DNA from: Flavobacterium sp. YO12
GTDB taxonomy: Bacteria; Bacteroidota; Bacteroidia; Flavobacteriales; Flavobacteriaceae
NCBI RefSeq assembly: GCF_004119495.1
Contig: NZ_NRQU01000032.1
Location: forward strand, 1 to 51,039
Reading direction: 5' to 3'
Length of the DNA: 51,039 nt
The notes below the pieces were generated by a model. It saw only the letters and a program-made list of their open reading frames with translations. It did no database searches and was not told the origin of the DNA. The stretch's first letter is position 1, and the number at the start of each line of letters is the position of its first letter. Both the position numbers and the translations under genes were made by a program. Positions 25,971 through 32,844 of the stretch are shown here, piece after piece.

Positions 25971-26569
25971 TTTCTTAAAATTTTAAGCAGTTTTTCTCTG
26001 TTTTTTGCTACTTTTACAAATTGTGGCAAACGTGCCACTAAACTTGATGAATAGTTAACTTTGGAATTCCGTTCTCTCAAATCAGCTTGAATATATCTTT
26101 CTAAATAATCAATATGATCCTGATTATAAGCCCAGAAAATATTGTCGCCTACTTCTTTTTGAAACCATAGCGGTAAATTATACCAACATTCTTTAACCAA
26201 ACCATCATCTTGTTTTGATTCCTTTCTAACTCTATAAGCCTTTGTTTTCCATTCTTCTTGAAAGTTACAATTTGGGCATTTGGTTTTATACATTAACGGT
26301 TTCTCCTTTAATAGCTGAGACTTATATTCAAACTTTTCAAAGCAATTATTACAATACTCTTTCCCATACGCCACATATTGATAAATAGGCTCATCCATTT
26401 TGCAAAAGCAATGTTTACACTCAAAAGTCATTGTTATGCATTTTCCACATTCACAATTTTTCTTAGGTATGCTCTTTACAATGGCTCTAGATTCACATTT
26501 TGGGCATTTTACAAAAATCTCATTGTAGAAATTCCCTAACCATTTATTTTCATCTTGAAATCTTTCCAT
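25958..26569 (-). CDS. Multi-zinc-ribbon protein between rtcB and prfH
   Basis: A 203-residue cytoplasmic protein with five CxxC or CxC pairs: CPKC (22-25), CECGKC, CKHCFC, CNNC and CPNC, giving probably two or more zinc ribbons in residues 20-105. The C-terminal half has no Cys cluster but a conserved-looking block: LPLWFQKEVGDNIFWAYNQD, then HIDYLERYIQADLRERN, and a tail LPQFVKVAKNREKLL. I recall this as a bacterial family annotated only as TFIIB-type zinc-ribbon protein. It is 10 bp after rtcB and overlaps prfH by 13 bp, so it is embedded in the repair operon. A role in recognising damaged RNA or ribosomes is an inference from context. Confidence 0.8.
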   Translation of the reverse strand: MERFQDENKWLGNFYNEIFVKCPKCESRAIVKSIPKKNCECGKCITMTFECKHCFCKMDEPIYQYVAYGKEYCNNCFEKFEYKSQLLKEKPLMYKTKCPNCNFQEEWKTKAYRVRKESKQDDGLVKECWYNLPLWFQKEVGDNIFWAYNQDHIDYLERYIQADLRERNSKVNYSSSLVARLPQFVKVAKNREKLLKILRKWKE

Positions 26570-26579
26570 AATCTACTTT

Positions 26580-27971
26580 TTAACGATCCATTCTAACAAT
26601 CTTCGGCGTAAAAGTTCCTAAAACTTCAACCAAATCGGTTTGATTTGCCATCACTTTTGTAATGTCTTTGTATGCCATTGGCGCTTCGTCAATATTTCCT
26701 CCAATCAATGTTACATCATTAGCTTTCAAAACCTTTTTAATTTCGCTTTGAGTGAAAGTACTTTTACATTTCGCTCTAGAAAATAAACGTCCAGCACCAT
26801 GCGAAGCCGAATTTAAACTTTCAGCATTTCCCTTTCCTTTTACAATGTAACCTGGCGCAGTCATTGAACCAGGAATAATTCCCAATTGTCCTTTTGCTGC
26901 TGGCGTAGCACCTTTTCTATGCACAATGCATTCCTGACCATTTACCATTTCTTTCCATGCAAAATTGTGATGGTTTTCAATCGTTACCACGACTCTTTTT
27001 CCAATTGCTTTAGCAATTCGCCTGTGAATATCGTCGTGACAAGCTTTTGCATATTCTCCTGCTAAATTCATCGCCAGCCAGTATTCCTGACCATCGTGCG
27101 TATTTAAATCTAACCAAGCCAAATGCTGTACATTTTTTGGCAGCGGACACTGTTTTGTTGCCAAATACGTGTAATGTTTCGCAATATTTGCGCCTAAACC
27201 ACGAGAGCCACTATGCGAAAGAACAGCAAAATATTCGCCTTTATCAAGCTTCCATTCGTTCTCTGGATTTTCAATTTTAGCGATTCCTAACTCTACAAAA
27301 TGGTTTCCTCCGCCTGAACTTCCTAATTGTTTATAAGCTTTTGGCAAAAGATTCTTCAGTAATGGAATATCCTGAAATTCGCTTTTATAAAACACTTCAT
27401 GATCAACTCTTGAAGCATGCGTTTCATACATCCCAAATTTTGTATTGTCTTTTAAAATTGCTTCTAATTGATGCTCTTTTCCTTTAAAATGACAAGCTGG
27501 CAAATCGAAAATTGAAAGACTCATTCGGCATCCAATATCAACTCCAACTCCATACGGAATTACAGCATTATCTGTTGCTAAAACCCCGCCAATTGGCAAT
27601 CCATATCCCGAATGCGCATCTGGCATTAATGCTCCAGCAATTGAAACTGGCAGTTTCAACGAATCGTACAATTGAAATTTTGCCTGTTGGTCGATTTCAT
27701 TTTCACCAAAAATGGTAAAAGGAGCCCTTGTTGTTTTAAGTTGATGCATTCTTACTTGAACTGGTTTTATTAAACCTTCAGCAACTTTGCCCCAAGTTCC
27801 ATTTCCTTCGTACTTTTCCGGATGTAACAAAACGTCTTTTGCTTCTGTTAGAATAGATTCTTTTTTTTCTCTTTTTCTATATCTGTTTATCTGCCCTAAG
27901 GCGATATTTATTGAATTATTCTTTGGAAAACCTAATTTAATCAGGTCTTTTCCAGTTAATTTATTTCCCAT
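26580..27971 (-). CDS. rtcB: RNA ligase RtcB (RtcB2 type by context)
   Basis: RtcB joins RNA 2',3'-cyclic phosphate or 3'-phosphate ends to 5'-OH ends using GTP and Mn2+. The 463-residue product has the Mn-site blocks YGVGVDIGCRMS (Asp and Cys ligands), GGGNHFVELG and SHSGSRGLG, and the guanylylated histidine in SASHGAGRLF (H391). GNIDEAPMAYKD near the C-terminus is also a family signature. It leads a minus-strand operon with the zinc-ribbon, prfH and TPR genes, which marks it as an RtcB2-type repair ligase. No CARF-type RtcR regulator or RNA cyclase gene is in the window. Upstream, a TTG-N17-TTGATTTG at about 28003-28030 is only a weak promoter candidate. Confidence 0.95.
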   Translation of the reverse strand: MGNKLTGKDLIKLGFPKNNSINIALGQINRYRKREKKESILTEAKDVLLHPEKYEGNGTWGKVAEGLIKPVQVRMHQLKTTRAPFTIFGENEIDQQAKFQLYDSLKLPVSIAGALMPDAHSGYGLPIGGVLATDNAVIPYGVGVDIGCRMSLSIFDLPACHFKGKEHQLEAILKDNTKFGMYETHASRVDHEVFYKSEFQDIPLLKNLLPKAYKQLGSSGGGNHFVELGIAKIENPENEWKLDKGEYFAVLSHSGSRGLGANIAKHYTYLATKQCPLPKNVQHLAWLDLNTHDGQEYWLAMNLAGEYAKACHDDIHRRIAKAIGKRVVVTIENHHNFAWKEMVNGQECIVHRKGATPAAKGQLGIIPGSMTAPGYIVKGKGNAESLNSASHGAGRLFSRAKCKSTFTQSEIKKVLKANDVTLIGGNIDEAPMAYKDITKVMANQTDLVEVLGTFTPKIVRMDR

Positions 27972-28112
27972 AAATTATTTAATTATTTGTTGTGCAAGCT
28001 CAAATCAAATCGAACTCAAAATGGTTCAAAATGAAATAAACATGCGAAATCTTTAATCCTTTCGGATAGTTGTTAAATTATTCTTTCGGGAAAATTTGAA
28101 GTGTCTAGAATA

Positions 28113-28148
28113 AAAAAAGCCCGAAACTAAATGTCTTCGGGCTTTTTT
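28113..28148 (-). terminator. Terminator of the small ORF upstream of rtcB
   Basis: AAAAAAGCCCGAA (28113-28125) pairs perfectly with TTCGGGCTTTTTT (28136-28148), 10-nt loop. On the minus strand it follows the 27-codon ORF by about 20 nt and ends in T6-7, insulating it from rtcB. Confidence 0.9.
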
Positions 28149-28167
28149 ATATATCTAAAAAGAATTT

Positions 28168-28251
28168 CTAAGATTGAAATAAGCCACGAAGAGTCGCTGC
28201 ACCAAATCTGTTTGGTGTGAAGCTTTGTGATGTTGATGTAAGTACAAACAT
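28168..28251 (-). CDS. 27-codon small ORF with its own promoter and terminator
   Basis: Minus-strand ATG at 28251 to TAG at 28168 encodes 27 residues: MFVLTSTSQSFTPNRFGAAT then LRGLFQS. It is rich in Ser/Thr, with a basic centre and no membrane helix. The ATG follows an A-rich leader (AACGAAGAAAA), the usual start context in this group. A promoter at 28291-28322 would begin transcription about 33 nt upstream, and a strong terminator follows about 20 nt after the stop, so the unit is a complete transcript of roughly 170 nt. It may be a small protein, or the transcript may be a regulatory RNA in which the ORF is incidental. I do not know a family. Confidence 0.5.
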   Translation of the reverse strand: MFVLTSTSQSFTPNRFGAATLRGLFQS

Positions 28252-28290
28252 TTTTCTTCGTTTTTAAAAGGGTTATTATTTTTTCGTCTG

Positions 28291-28322
28291 CAAATATTCA
28301 GAATTGTTTTTTGAATTTCCAA
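28291..28322 (-). promoter_or_regulatory. Candidate promoter of the small ORF
   Basis: On the minus strand TTG (complement of 28320-28322) is followed after 21 nt by AATATTTG (complement of 28291-28298), one mismatch from TAnnTTTG. The spacing is within the Bacteroidota range. Confidence 0.5.
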
Positions 28323-28355
28323 ATTTATTTTAAAGAAAATTCTTTAAAATAAATT
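28322..28355. promoter_or_regulatory. Perfect AT-rich palindrome, possible operator
   Basis: AATTTATTTTAAAGAA (28322-28337) and its exact complement (28340-28355) are separated by 2 nt. One end touches the -33 element of the small-ORF promoter. It is too long to be likely by chance even in AT-rich DNA; it could be a protein-binding site or a cruciform. Confidence 0.5.
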
Positions 28356-28470
28356 AACTGATGTTTTTTAAAACTTATCAAAACTGCAATATCTACTTGA
28401 TAACTAAAATCCTAACTCTAATTATTTCACTTAATTTTTATTCTAATTGGAATTCCGTGAACTTAGTTTG

Positions 28471-28540
28471 AAGCGGTATCCTATTTCTTACTTCTTTTGC
28501 AAGAAAAGGATACGAGCAGATAGCAGGAAATTGCTCCTAA
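28471..28540. repeat. Hairpin-bearing intergenic repeat of Flavobacterium type
   Basis: GTATCCTATTTCTT (28476-28489) pairs with AAGAAAAGGATAC (28501-28513) with one bulged base. On the minus strand the segment opens GGAGCAATTTCCTGCTATCT, like the start of an intergenic element I recall from many Flavobacterium genomes. It contains no gene. Confidence 0.45.
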
Positions 28541-28581
28541 TACAATGAAAGACATCAAATTCCAATGTTTTTTCACAAAGT

Positions 28582-28683
28582 TTGTCATTTCGACAGAGAA
28601 GAAATCGCACGCGTAATTTGACAAAGATTGGCGATTTTGTTTGCGGAATTTCTAGTGTGATTTCTCCTCTGTCGAAATGACAA
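28582..28683. repeat. Inverted-repeat (MITE-like) element, copy 2
   Basis: 29-bp terminal inverted repeats (28582-28610, 28655-28683) with two mismatches flank a centre containing ACAAAGATTGGCGATT, as in the copy at 24598-24699. The outer 13 bases (TTGTCATTTCGAC) are the same in both copies; GAAGGAG has become AGAGAAG, with matching change on the other arm. Confidence 0.8.
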
Positions 28684-28710
28684 GATTATGCACTACTGCT
28701 TTTTGGACAT

Positions 28711-28738
28711 AAAAAAAGCTCTGATTACTCAGAGCTTT
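28711..28738 (-). terminator. Terminator of the kinase/regulator operon
   Basis: Perfect 10-bp stem AAAGCTCTGA (28715-28724) / TCAGAGCTTT (28729-28738), 4-nt loop. On the minus strand it ends in T7 and lies about 20 nt after the response-regulator stop. Confidence 0.85.
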
Positions 28739-28758
28739 GATTTTTTCGGGTGAATTTA

Positions 28759-29475
28759 TTATTCAGATACTTTGCTTTTAACAACTAATCTAAAACCTTC
28801 TCCGTGAATATTTAAGATTTCTACATCTTCATCTGCTTTTAGATATTTTCTAAGTTTTGCGATGTAAACGTCCATACTTCTTGAAGTAAAGTAATTGTCG
28901 TCTCTCCAAATCTTAGTCAAAGCTAATTCTCTTGGCATTAAGTCATTTTCATGAAGAATCAACATTTTAAGCAATTCGTTCTCTTTTGGAGATAATTTTA
29001 TTGGTTCTTCGTTTTCAAAAGTTAAAAATCTAAGTTTAGAATTAAGGTGGAATTTACCAATATTAAACTCAAATTGAACTTGTTCTGCTTTTGTATCAGC
29101 AGATTTTCTTTGAATAATAGCTTTTATTTTCATCAATAAAACTTCTGAATCAAAAGGCTTATTCAAATAATCGTCAGCACCAGCTTTGTATCCTTTTAAC
29201 ACATCCTCTTTCATCGATTTTGCTGTTAAGAAGATAATAGGCACTTCACTGTTTTTTTCTCTGATTTCTTTGGCTAAAGTGTAACCATCTTTATAAGGCA
29301 TCATTACATCCAGAATGCATAAATCATATACATCTTTTTTGAATTTCTCGAAACCTTCCATACCGTTTTTAGCTAAAGTAACTTCAAAGTCATTTAACAT
29401 TAGATAATCTTTAAGAACTGCCCCAAAATTAAGGTCATCTTCTACTAAAAGTATTCTTTTGTTATTATTTTCCAT
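28759..29475 (-). CDS. OmpR-family response regulator (RprY-like)
   Basis: A 238-residue regulator with a receiver domain (D13/D14, phospho-acceptor D56 in DLCILDVMMPYKDG, T and K in FLTAKS and YLNKPF) and a winged-helix DNA-binding domain containing IKLSPKENELLKMLI and RSMDVYIAKLRKYL. The kinase gene ends 3 bp upstream, so they form one operon. The pair resembles RprX/RprY of Bacteroides, which affects tetracycline export and stress responses; that assignment rests on overall similarity as I remember it. The target genes are not shown here. Confidence 0.9.
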   Translation of the reverse strand: MENNNKRILLVEDDLNFGAVLKDYLMLNDFEVTLAKNGMEGFEKFKKDVYDLCILDVMMPYKDGYTLAKEIREKNSEVPIIFLTAKSMKEDVLKGYKAGADDYLNKPFDSEVLLMKIKAIIQRKSADTKAEQVQFEFNIGKFHLNSKLRFLTFENEEPIKLSPKENELLKMLILHENDLMPRELALTKIWRDDNYFTSRSMDVYIAKLRKYLKADEDVEILNIHGEGFRLVVKSKVSE

Positions 29476-29478
29476 ATT

Positions 29479-31065
29479 TTAATTTATTAATGGTATTTTT
29501 ATTATAAAGGTGCTACCTTTTCCTTTTTCACTTTCAACATATACTTGACCATTGTGGTCTTCTACAATTCTTTTTACGTAAGCAAGACCTAAACCATGTC
29601 CTTTTACGTTATGTAAATCTCCTGTATGTTCTCTGTAAAATTTCTCAAAAACCCTTTTCTGAGCAATTTTACTCATACCTAATCCATTGTCTTTTACTTT
29701 TATCAGAATCATGTCTTTAACATTCTCTGTAAAAATTTCAATTTCAGGAATATCTGGTGAATATTTTATTGCATTTTCTAAAATATTAACCAATACGTTT
29801 GTAAAATGTACTTCATTTATCAAACAAGTGGTTCTGGCCGCATTATAATGTCTTACAACAGTCCCTTTTCTATCTTCTAAAATTAAATTTACGTGCTCAA
29901 TTGCATCATCAATTATCTCAGTAATTACAGTTGGCTCTTTTGTAATATCTAATTCTCGTTTTTCAAGTTTAGAAATACGCAATACATTCTCAACTTGCGC
30001 ATGCATTCTCTTATTCTCATCCCGAATCATTTGAAGATAGCGATAAACCTTTTCTTTATCTTCAATAATTTTTGGATTCCGAATTGCATCTAATGCTAAA
30101 TTTATCGTCGCAATTGGAGTTTTAAACTCATGCGTCATGTTATTTATAAAATCAGTTTTAATTTCAGAAATATGTTTCTGACGCAGCAACTGATTTAATG
30201 CACTAGTATAAGCTATTATAATAATTAATGTAAAAACGATTGATAATATCGTAATGCTTAACAATTCAGATAATAAAAATTTCTTTTTATGAGGAAATGT
30301 AACCGATAACTGATATTTACTATTTCCTTCGTTATCTGTAAAAATTGGAATACTGTACGTTGCCTCTTTGTCGTAATGAAATCCATCCGACTTTATTTTA
30401 GTTGGAACGCCGCTGCTGTAAACTCCAAATTCAAATTTGGTTTTAACGCCGTATTCTTCTAATTCTTTCCTTAAGAGTTTATAGAGTTTATCTTTTGTAA
30501 TTCTGCCATCAATTGGGGTTAATGACGCAATATCTTTATATTGAATTTGCTGTTGAACTTTATTAAGAATATCTAAACTACCTGATTTTTCAATCTTTAG
30601 ATCAGGTATTAAACTCTGTCCTAAATTATTATTATCAATACCGTTATTATTGTTATAAACTTCAGTTACTCTTTTTGTACTAAAATTTTTAAATCGTTCA
30701 CTGCTGAATTTTTTATTAAAAAGCGAACCGCTTATATCATAATCTTCAGAAGTTAATGTATTCGAGTATATAATAGTTTTATTCGTCTTTGCATTTCTCT
30801 GAACATAAAAAACCTGCAATAAATCTTCTTTTTTTGGAATTTTTCCGGTACTGTCTTTAATGCGATTATATTTATCGTAAAAACTGTACTCTTCTTGCTG
30901 TTCAAGCTTATCGGCAACATTCCCGATTACCTGTGTAACGTGGTATTTAAACTGTTCTTCGTTATTTTTAAACGAAGAATTGAACCAAAATACCTGTACT
31001 AGAATTATCCCTATTAAGGACAAGCTCATCAATAAAACAAGTATTCTAAAAAATAATTTATTCAT
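29479..31065 (-). CDS. Sensor histidine kinase (RprX-like)
   Basis: A 528-residue inner-membrane kinase with transmembrane helices at about 8-28 and 270-290, enclosing a periplasmic sensor domain of about 240 residues. No HAMP domain is obvious; a short linker leads to HisKA with H312 in NNMTHEFKTPIATI, then HATPase_c with NVLVNILENAIKYS (N box), VKDNGLGM (G1) and GHGLGLAYV (G2). It is encoded 59 bp after coaE and 3 bp before the regulator. The HisKA sequence THEFKTP is the common Bacteroidota variant of HELRTP. The signal is unknown. Confidence 0.9.
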   Translation of the reverse strand: MNKLFFRILVLLMSLSLIGIILVQVFWFNSSFKNNEEQFKYHVTQVIGNVADKLEQQEEYSFYDKYNRIKDSTGKIPKKEDLLQVFYVQRNAKTNKTIIYSNTLTSEDYDISGSLFNKKFSSERFKNFSTKRVTEVYNNNNGIDNNNLGQSLIPDLKIEKSGSLDILNKVQQQIQYKDIASLTPIDGRITKDKLYKLLRKELEEYGVKTKFEFGVYSSGVPTKIKSDGFHYDKEATYSIPIFTDNEGNSKYQLSVTFPHKKKFLLSELLSITILSIVFTLIIIIAYTSALNQLLRQKHISEIKTDFINNMTHEFKTPIATINLALDAIRNPKIIEDKEKVYRYLQMIRDENKRMHAQVENVLRISKLEKRELDITKEPTVITEIIDDAIEHVNLILEDRKGTVVRHYNAARTTCLINEVHFTNVLVNILENAIKYSPDIPEIEIFTENVKDMILIKVKDNGLGMSKIAQKRVFEKFYREHTGDLHNVKGHGLGLAYVKRIVEDHNGQVYVESEKGKGSTFIIKIPLIN

Positions 31066-31124
31066 CGAAACAAAATTAATATTTTAACAATATACTAAAT
31101 AATACATTAACCAAATATTAACAT

Positions 31125-31721
31125 TTAAGACTGATTTTGTTTTATATTTAAAATTTTAAGAATTTTAACAACTTCTTCGTTAGCAATTTTAAGATTACTG
31201 TTATTAATAACAAAATTGCTCAAAGAAATTCGTTTTTCATCATTCCACTGCATTTCCATTCGGCTTAAAACCTGTTCTCTTGTAGTATTGTCGCGTTTTA
31301 TTACTCTTTCAATACGTACTTCGATTGGGGCTGTTACAGTAACAATGTAATCACACTCTTTATATCTTCCGCTTTCAAATAAAATAGCTGCTTCATAAAC
31401 CACATATTGATAGTTTTTATGCTGCTGGAGCCAATTTTCAAAATCTTTTTTTACAGCTGGATGCACAATAGCATTTAGCTGTGCCAGCTTATCTGCATTA
31501 TTAAATACGATTTCAGCAAGTTTAGCTCTATTTAAAATATTGTTTTCAAAAAGAGTTTCACCAAAAGCGCTTTTTATTTTATCGATAATTTCAATCGACT
31601 GCATTACTTTTTTGGCTTCGTCATCGGATATATAAACCGGCACCCCTTTTTCTTTAAAAAAATTGGCAATTGTAGTTTTACCGCTTCCAATTCCGCCCGT
31701 TAAACCAATGACTTTAACCAT
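31125..31721 (-). CDS. coaE: Dephospho-CoA kinase
   Basis: It phosphorylates the 3'-OH of dephospho-CoA, the last step of coenzyme A synthesis. The 198-residue length is normal. The P-loop GGIGSGKTT (about 9-17) is followed by the substrate-site block VYISDDEAKKVM and the lid region IKRDNTTREQVLSRMEMQW. It lies 3 bp after the glycosyltransferase gene and 59 bp before the kinase gene. The earlier CoA-pathway gene coaBC is also in this window, about 5 kb away in another operon. Confidence 0.95.
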   Translation of the reverse strand: MVKVIGLTGGIGSGKTTIANFFKEKGVPVYISDDEAKKVMQSIEIIDKIKSAFGETLFENNILNRAKLAEIVFNNADKLAQLNAIVHPAVKKDFENWLQQHKNYQYVVYEAAILFESGRYKECDYIVTVTAPIEVRIERVIKRDNTTREQVLSRMEMQWNDEKRISLSNFVINNSNLKIANEEVVKILKILNIKQNQS

Positions 31722-31724
31722 GAA

Positions 31725-32723
31725 TTATACTTTAAAAAACATACGAGGAAAAGCTTCTTGTGGTTTTCTTTTTAACAAACCAACTTTTATGAAAGACTCT
31801 AAAAAACCTCTTCCGTAGCCGTAAAACTGTTTCCAAACTGCAATTACAGATAGATACCCAATTTTAATGCTTTTATTCTGAATAGTTGCTGTAAGAAAAA
31901 TTATAACGAAATATACAAAATATAATTGTAATAAAATATCAATATTGAATATTAATAGTAAAAAAGCTAATAATAGACCTAATATAAATAAAGTCGGAAA
32001 CCAGAAAGTCAGCTTTTTATGCTCTGGATACCAACTGTTTAATATTGGGCGGGCTTTTCCGAACTTATTAACTTGTATCGAGAATTTCTCCCAATCGATT
32101 CTGCGTTTATGATATACATACGCATCTGGAAATAATCGAGTTTCAAATCCTAAATTCCACAAACGAATGGATAAATCTGGATCTTCTCCCGGATGTATAT
32201 TACCAAATCCTTTAGAAGCTTCAAATGCTTTTTTCGAAATTCCCATATTAAAACTTCGCGGCTGAAACTTATTGATTTTTTCAGAACCACCGCGAATTCC
32301 ACCCGTTGTCAGGAAAGAAGTCATGGCAAAATTGATTGCTTTTTGTATGTCTGAAAAACTATCTAATGCTTTATCTGGACCACCAAAACAATCCACGTAA
32401 TCTTCATTTAAAGCTTTACGAACTTCACTTAGATAATTTGGAGGAATTATACAATCTGAATCGAATATGATAAAATAATCTCCTCTAGCCTTCTGCATTC
32501 CAAAATTTCTAGAATCACCCGGCCCGGAATTTTCTTTAAAATAGTATGAAATATTTAATTTTCCTTGATAAGTCATTACAACATCTTTACAAGGAATTGT
32601 CGACCCGTCTTCAACAAGGACAATCTCAAAAGCTTCATTATAATCAGATTTTGAAAGACTTTCTAAAAGTTCATCTACTTCATCTGGACGATTATACACA
32701 GGTATAACTAAAGAAAAAATCAT
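31725..32723 (-). CDS. Family 2 glycosyltransferase, membrane anchored
   Basis: A 332-residue GT-A fold enzyme. The N-terminal FSLVIPVYNRPDEVDELLES binds the nucleotide sugar; the metal-binding DxD is in YFIIFDSDCIIPP near residue 90; GEDPDLSIRLW supplies the catalytic-base region. Hydrophobic segments at about 245-290 indicate C-terminal membrane helices, so it likely acts at the cytoplasmic face of the inner membrane on a lipid or polymer acceptor. Donor and acceptor are unknown. It is the first gene before coaE (3 bp), with its promoter inside the fabV terminator region. Confidence 0.88.
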   Translation of the reverse strand: MIFSLVIPVYNRPDEVDELLESLSKSDYNEAFEIVLVEDGSTIPCKDVVMTYQGKLNISYYFKENSGPGDSRNFGMQKARGDYFIIFDSDCIIPPNYLSEVRKALNEDYVDCFGGPDKALDSFSDIQKAINFAMTSFLTTGGIRGGSEKINKFQPRSFNMGISKKAFEASKGFGNIHPGEDPDLSIRLWNLGFETRLFPDAYVYHKRRIDWEKFSIQVNKFGKARPILNSWYPEHKKLTFWFPTLFILGLLLAFLLLIFNIDILLQLYFVYFVIIFLTATIQNKSIKIGYLSVIAVWKQFYGYGRGFLESFIKVGLLKRKPQEAFPRMFFKV

Positions 32724-32772
32724 AATGGGAATGCGGTATTAAATTGTATATTTTAAACTTTAAAAATTTTAA

Positions 32773-32806
32773 CAAAGATATGCTATATTCATAAAAAAAC
32801 CATCAA
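32773..32806 (-). promoter_or_regulatory. Candidate promoter of the glycosyltransferase-coaE unit
   Basis: On the minus strand TATCTTTG (complement of 32773-32780) is an exact TAnnTTTG; a TTG lies 23 nt upstream (complement of 32804-32806), at the long end of the allowed spacing, inside the stem of the terminator hairpin next to fabV. Confidence 0.4.
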
Positions 32807-32826
32807 CTTTTGGTTGATGGTTTTTT
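32794..32826 (-). terminator. Terminator of fabV
   Basis: CCATCAAC (32800-32807) pairs with GTTGATGG (32813-32820), 5-nt loop, flanked by A6 and T6. It lies about 18 nt after the fabV stop. Confidence 0.9.
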
Positions 32827-32844
32827 ACTTATGTTAATTTTTAT

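Noticed and set aside
27047..28056. Plus-strand ORFs opposite rtcB
   Set aside because: They are antisense frames of the well-supported rtcB gene and show no family features.
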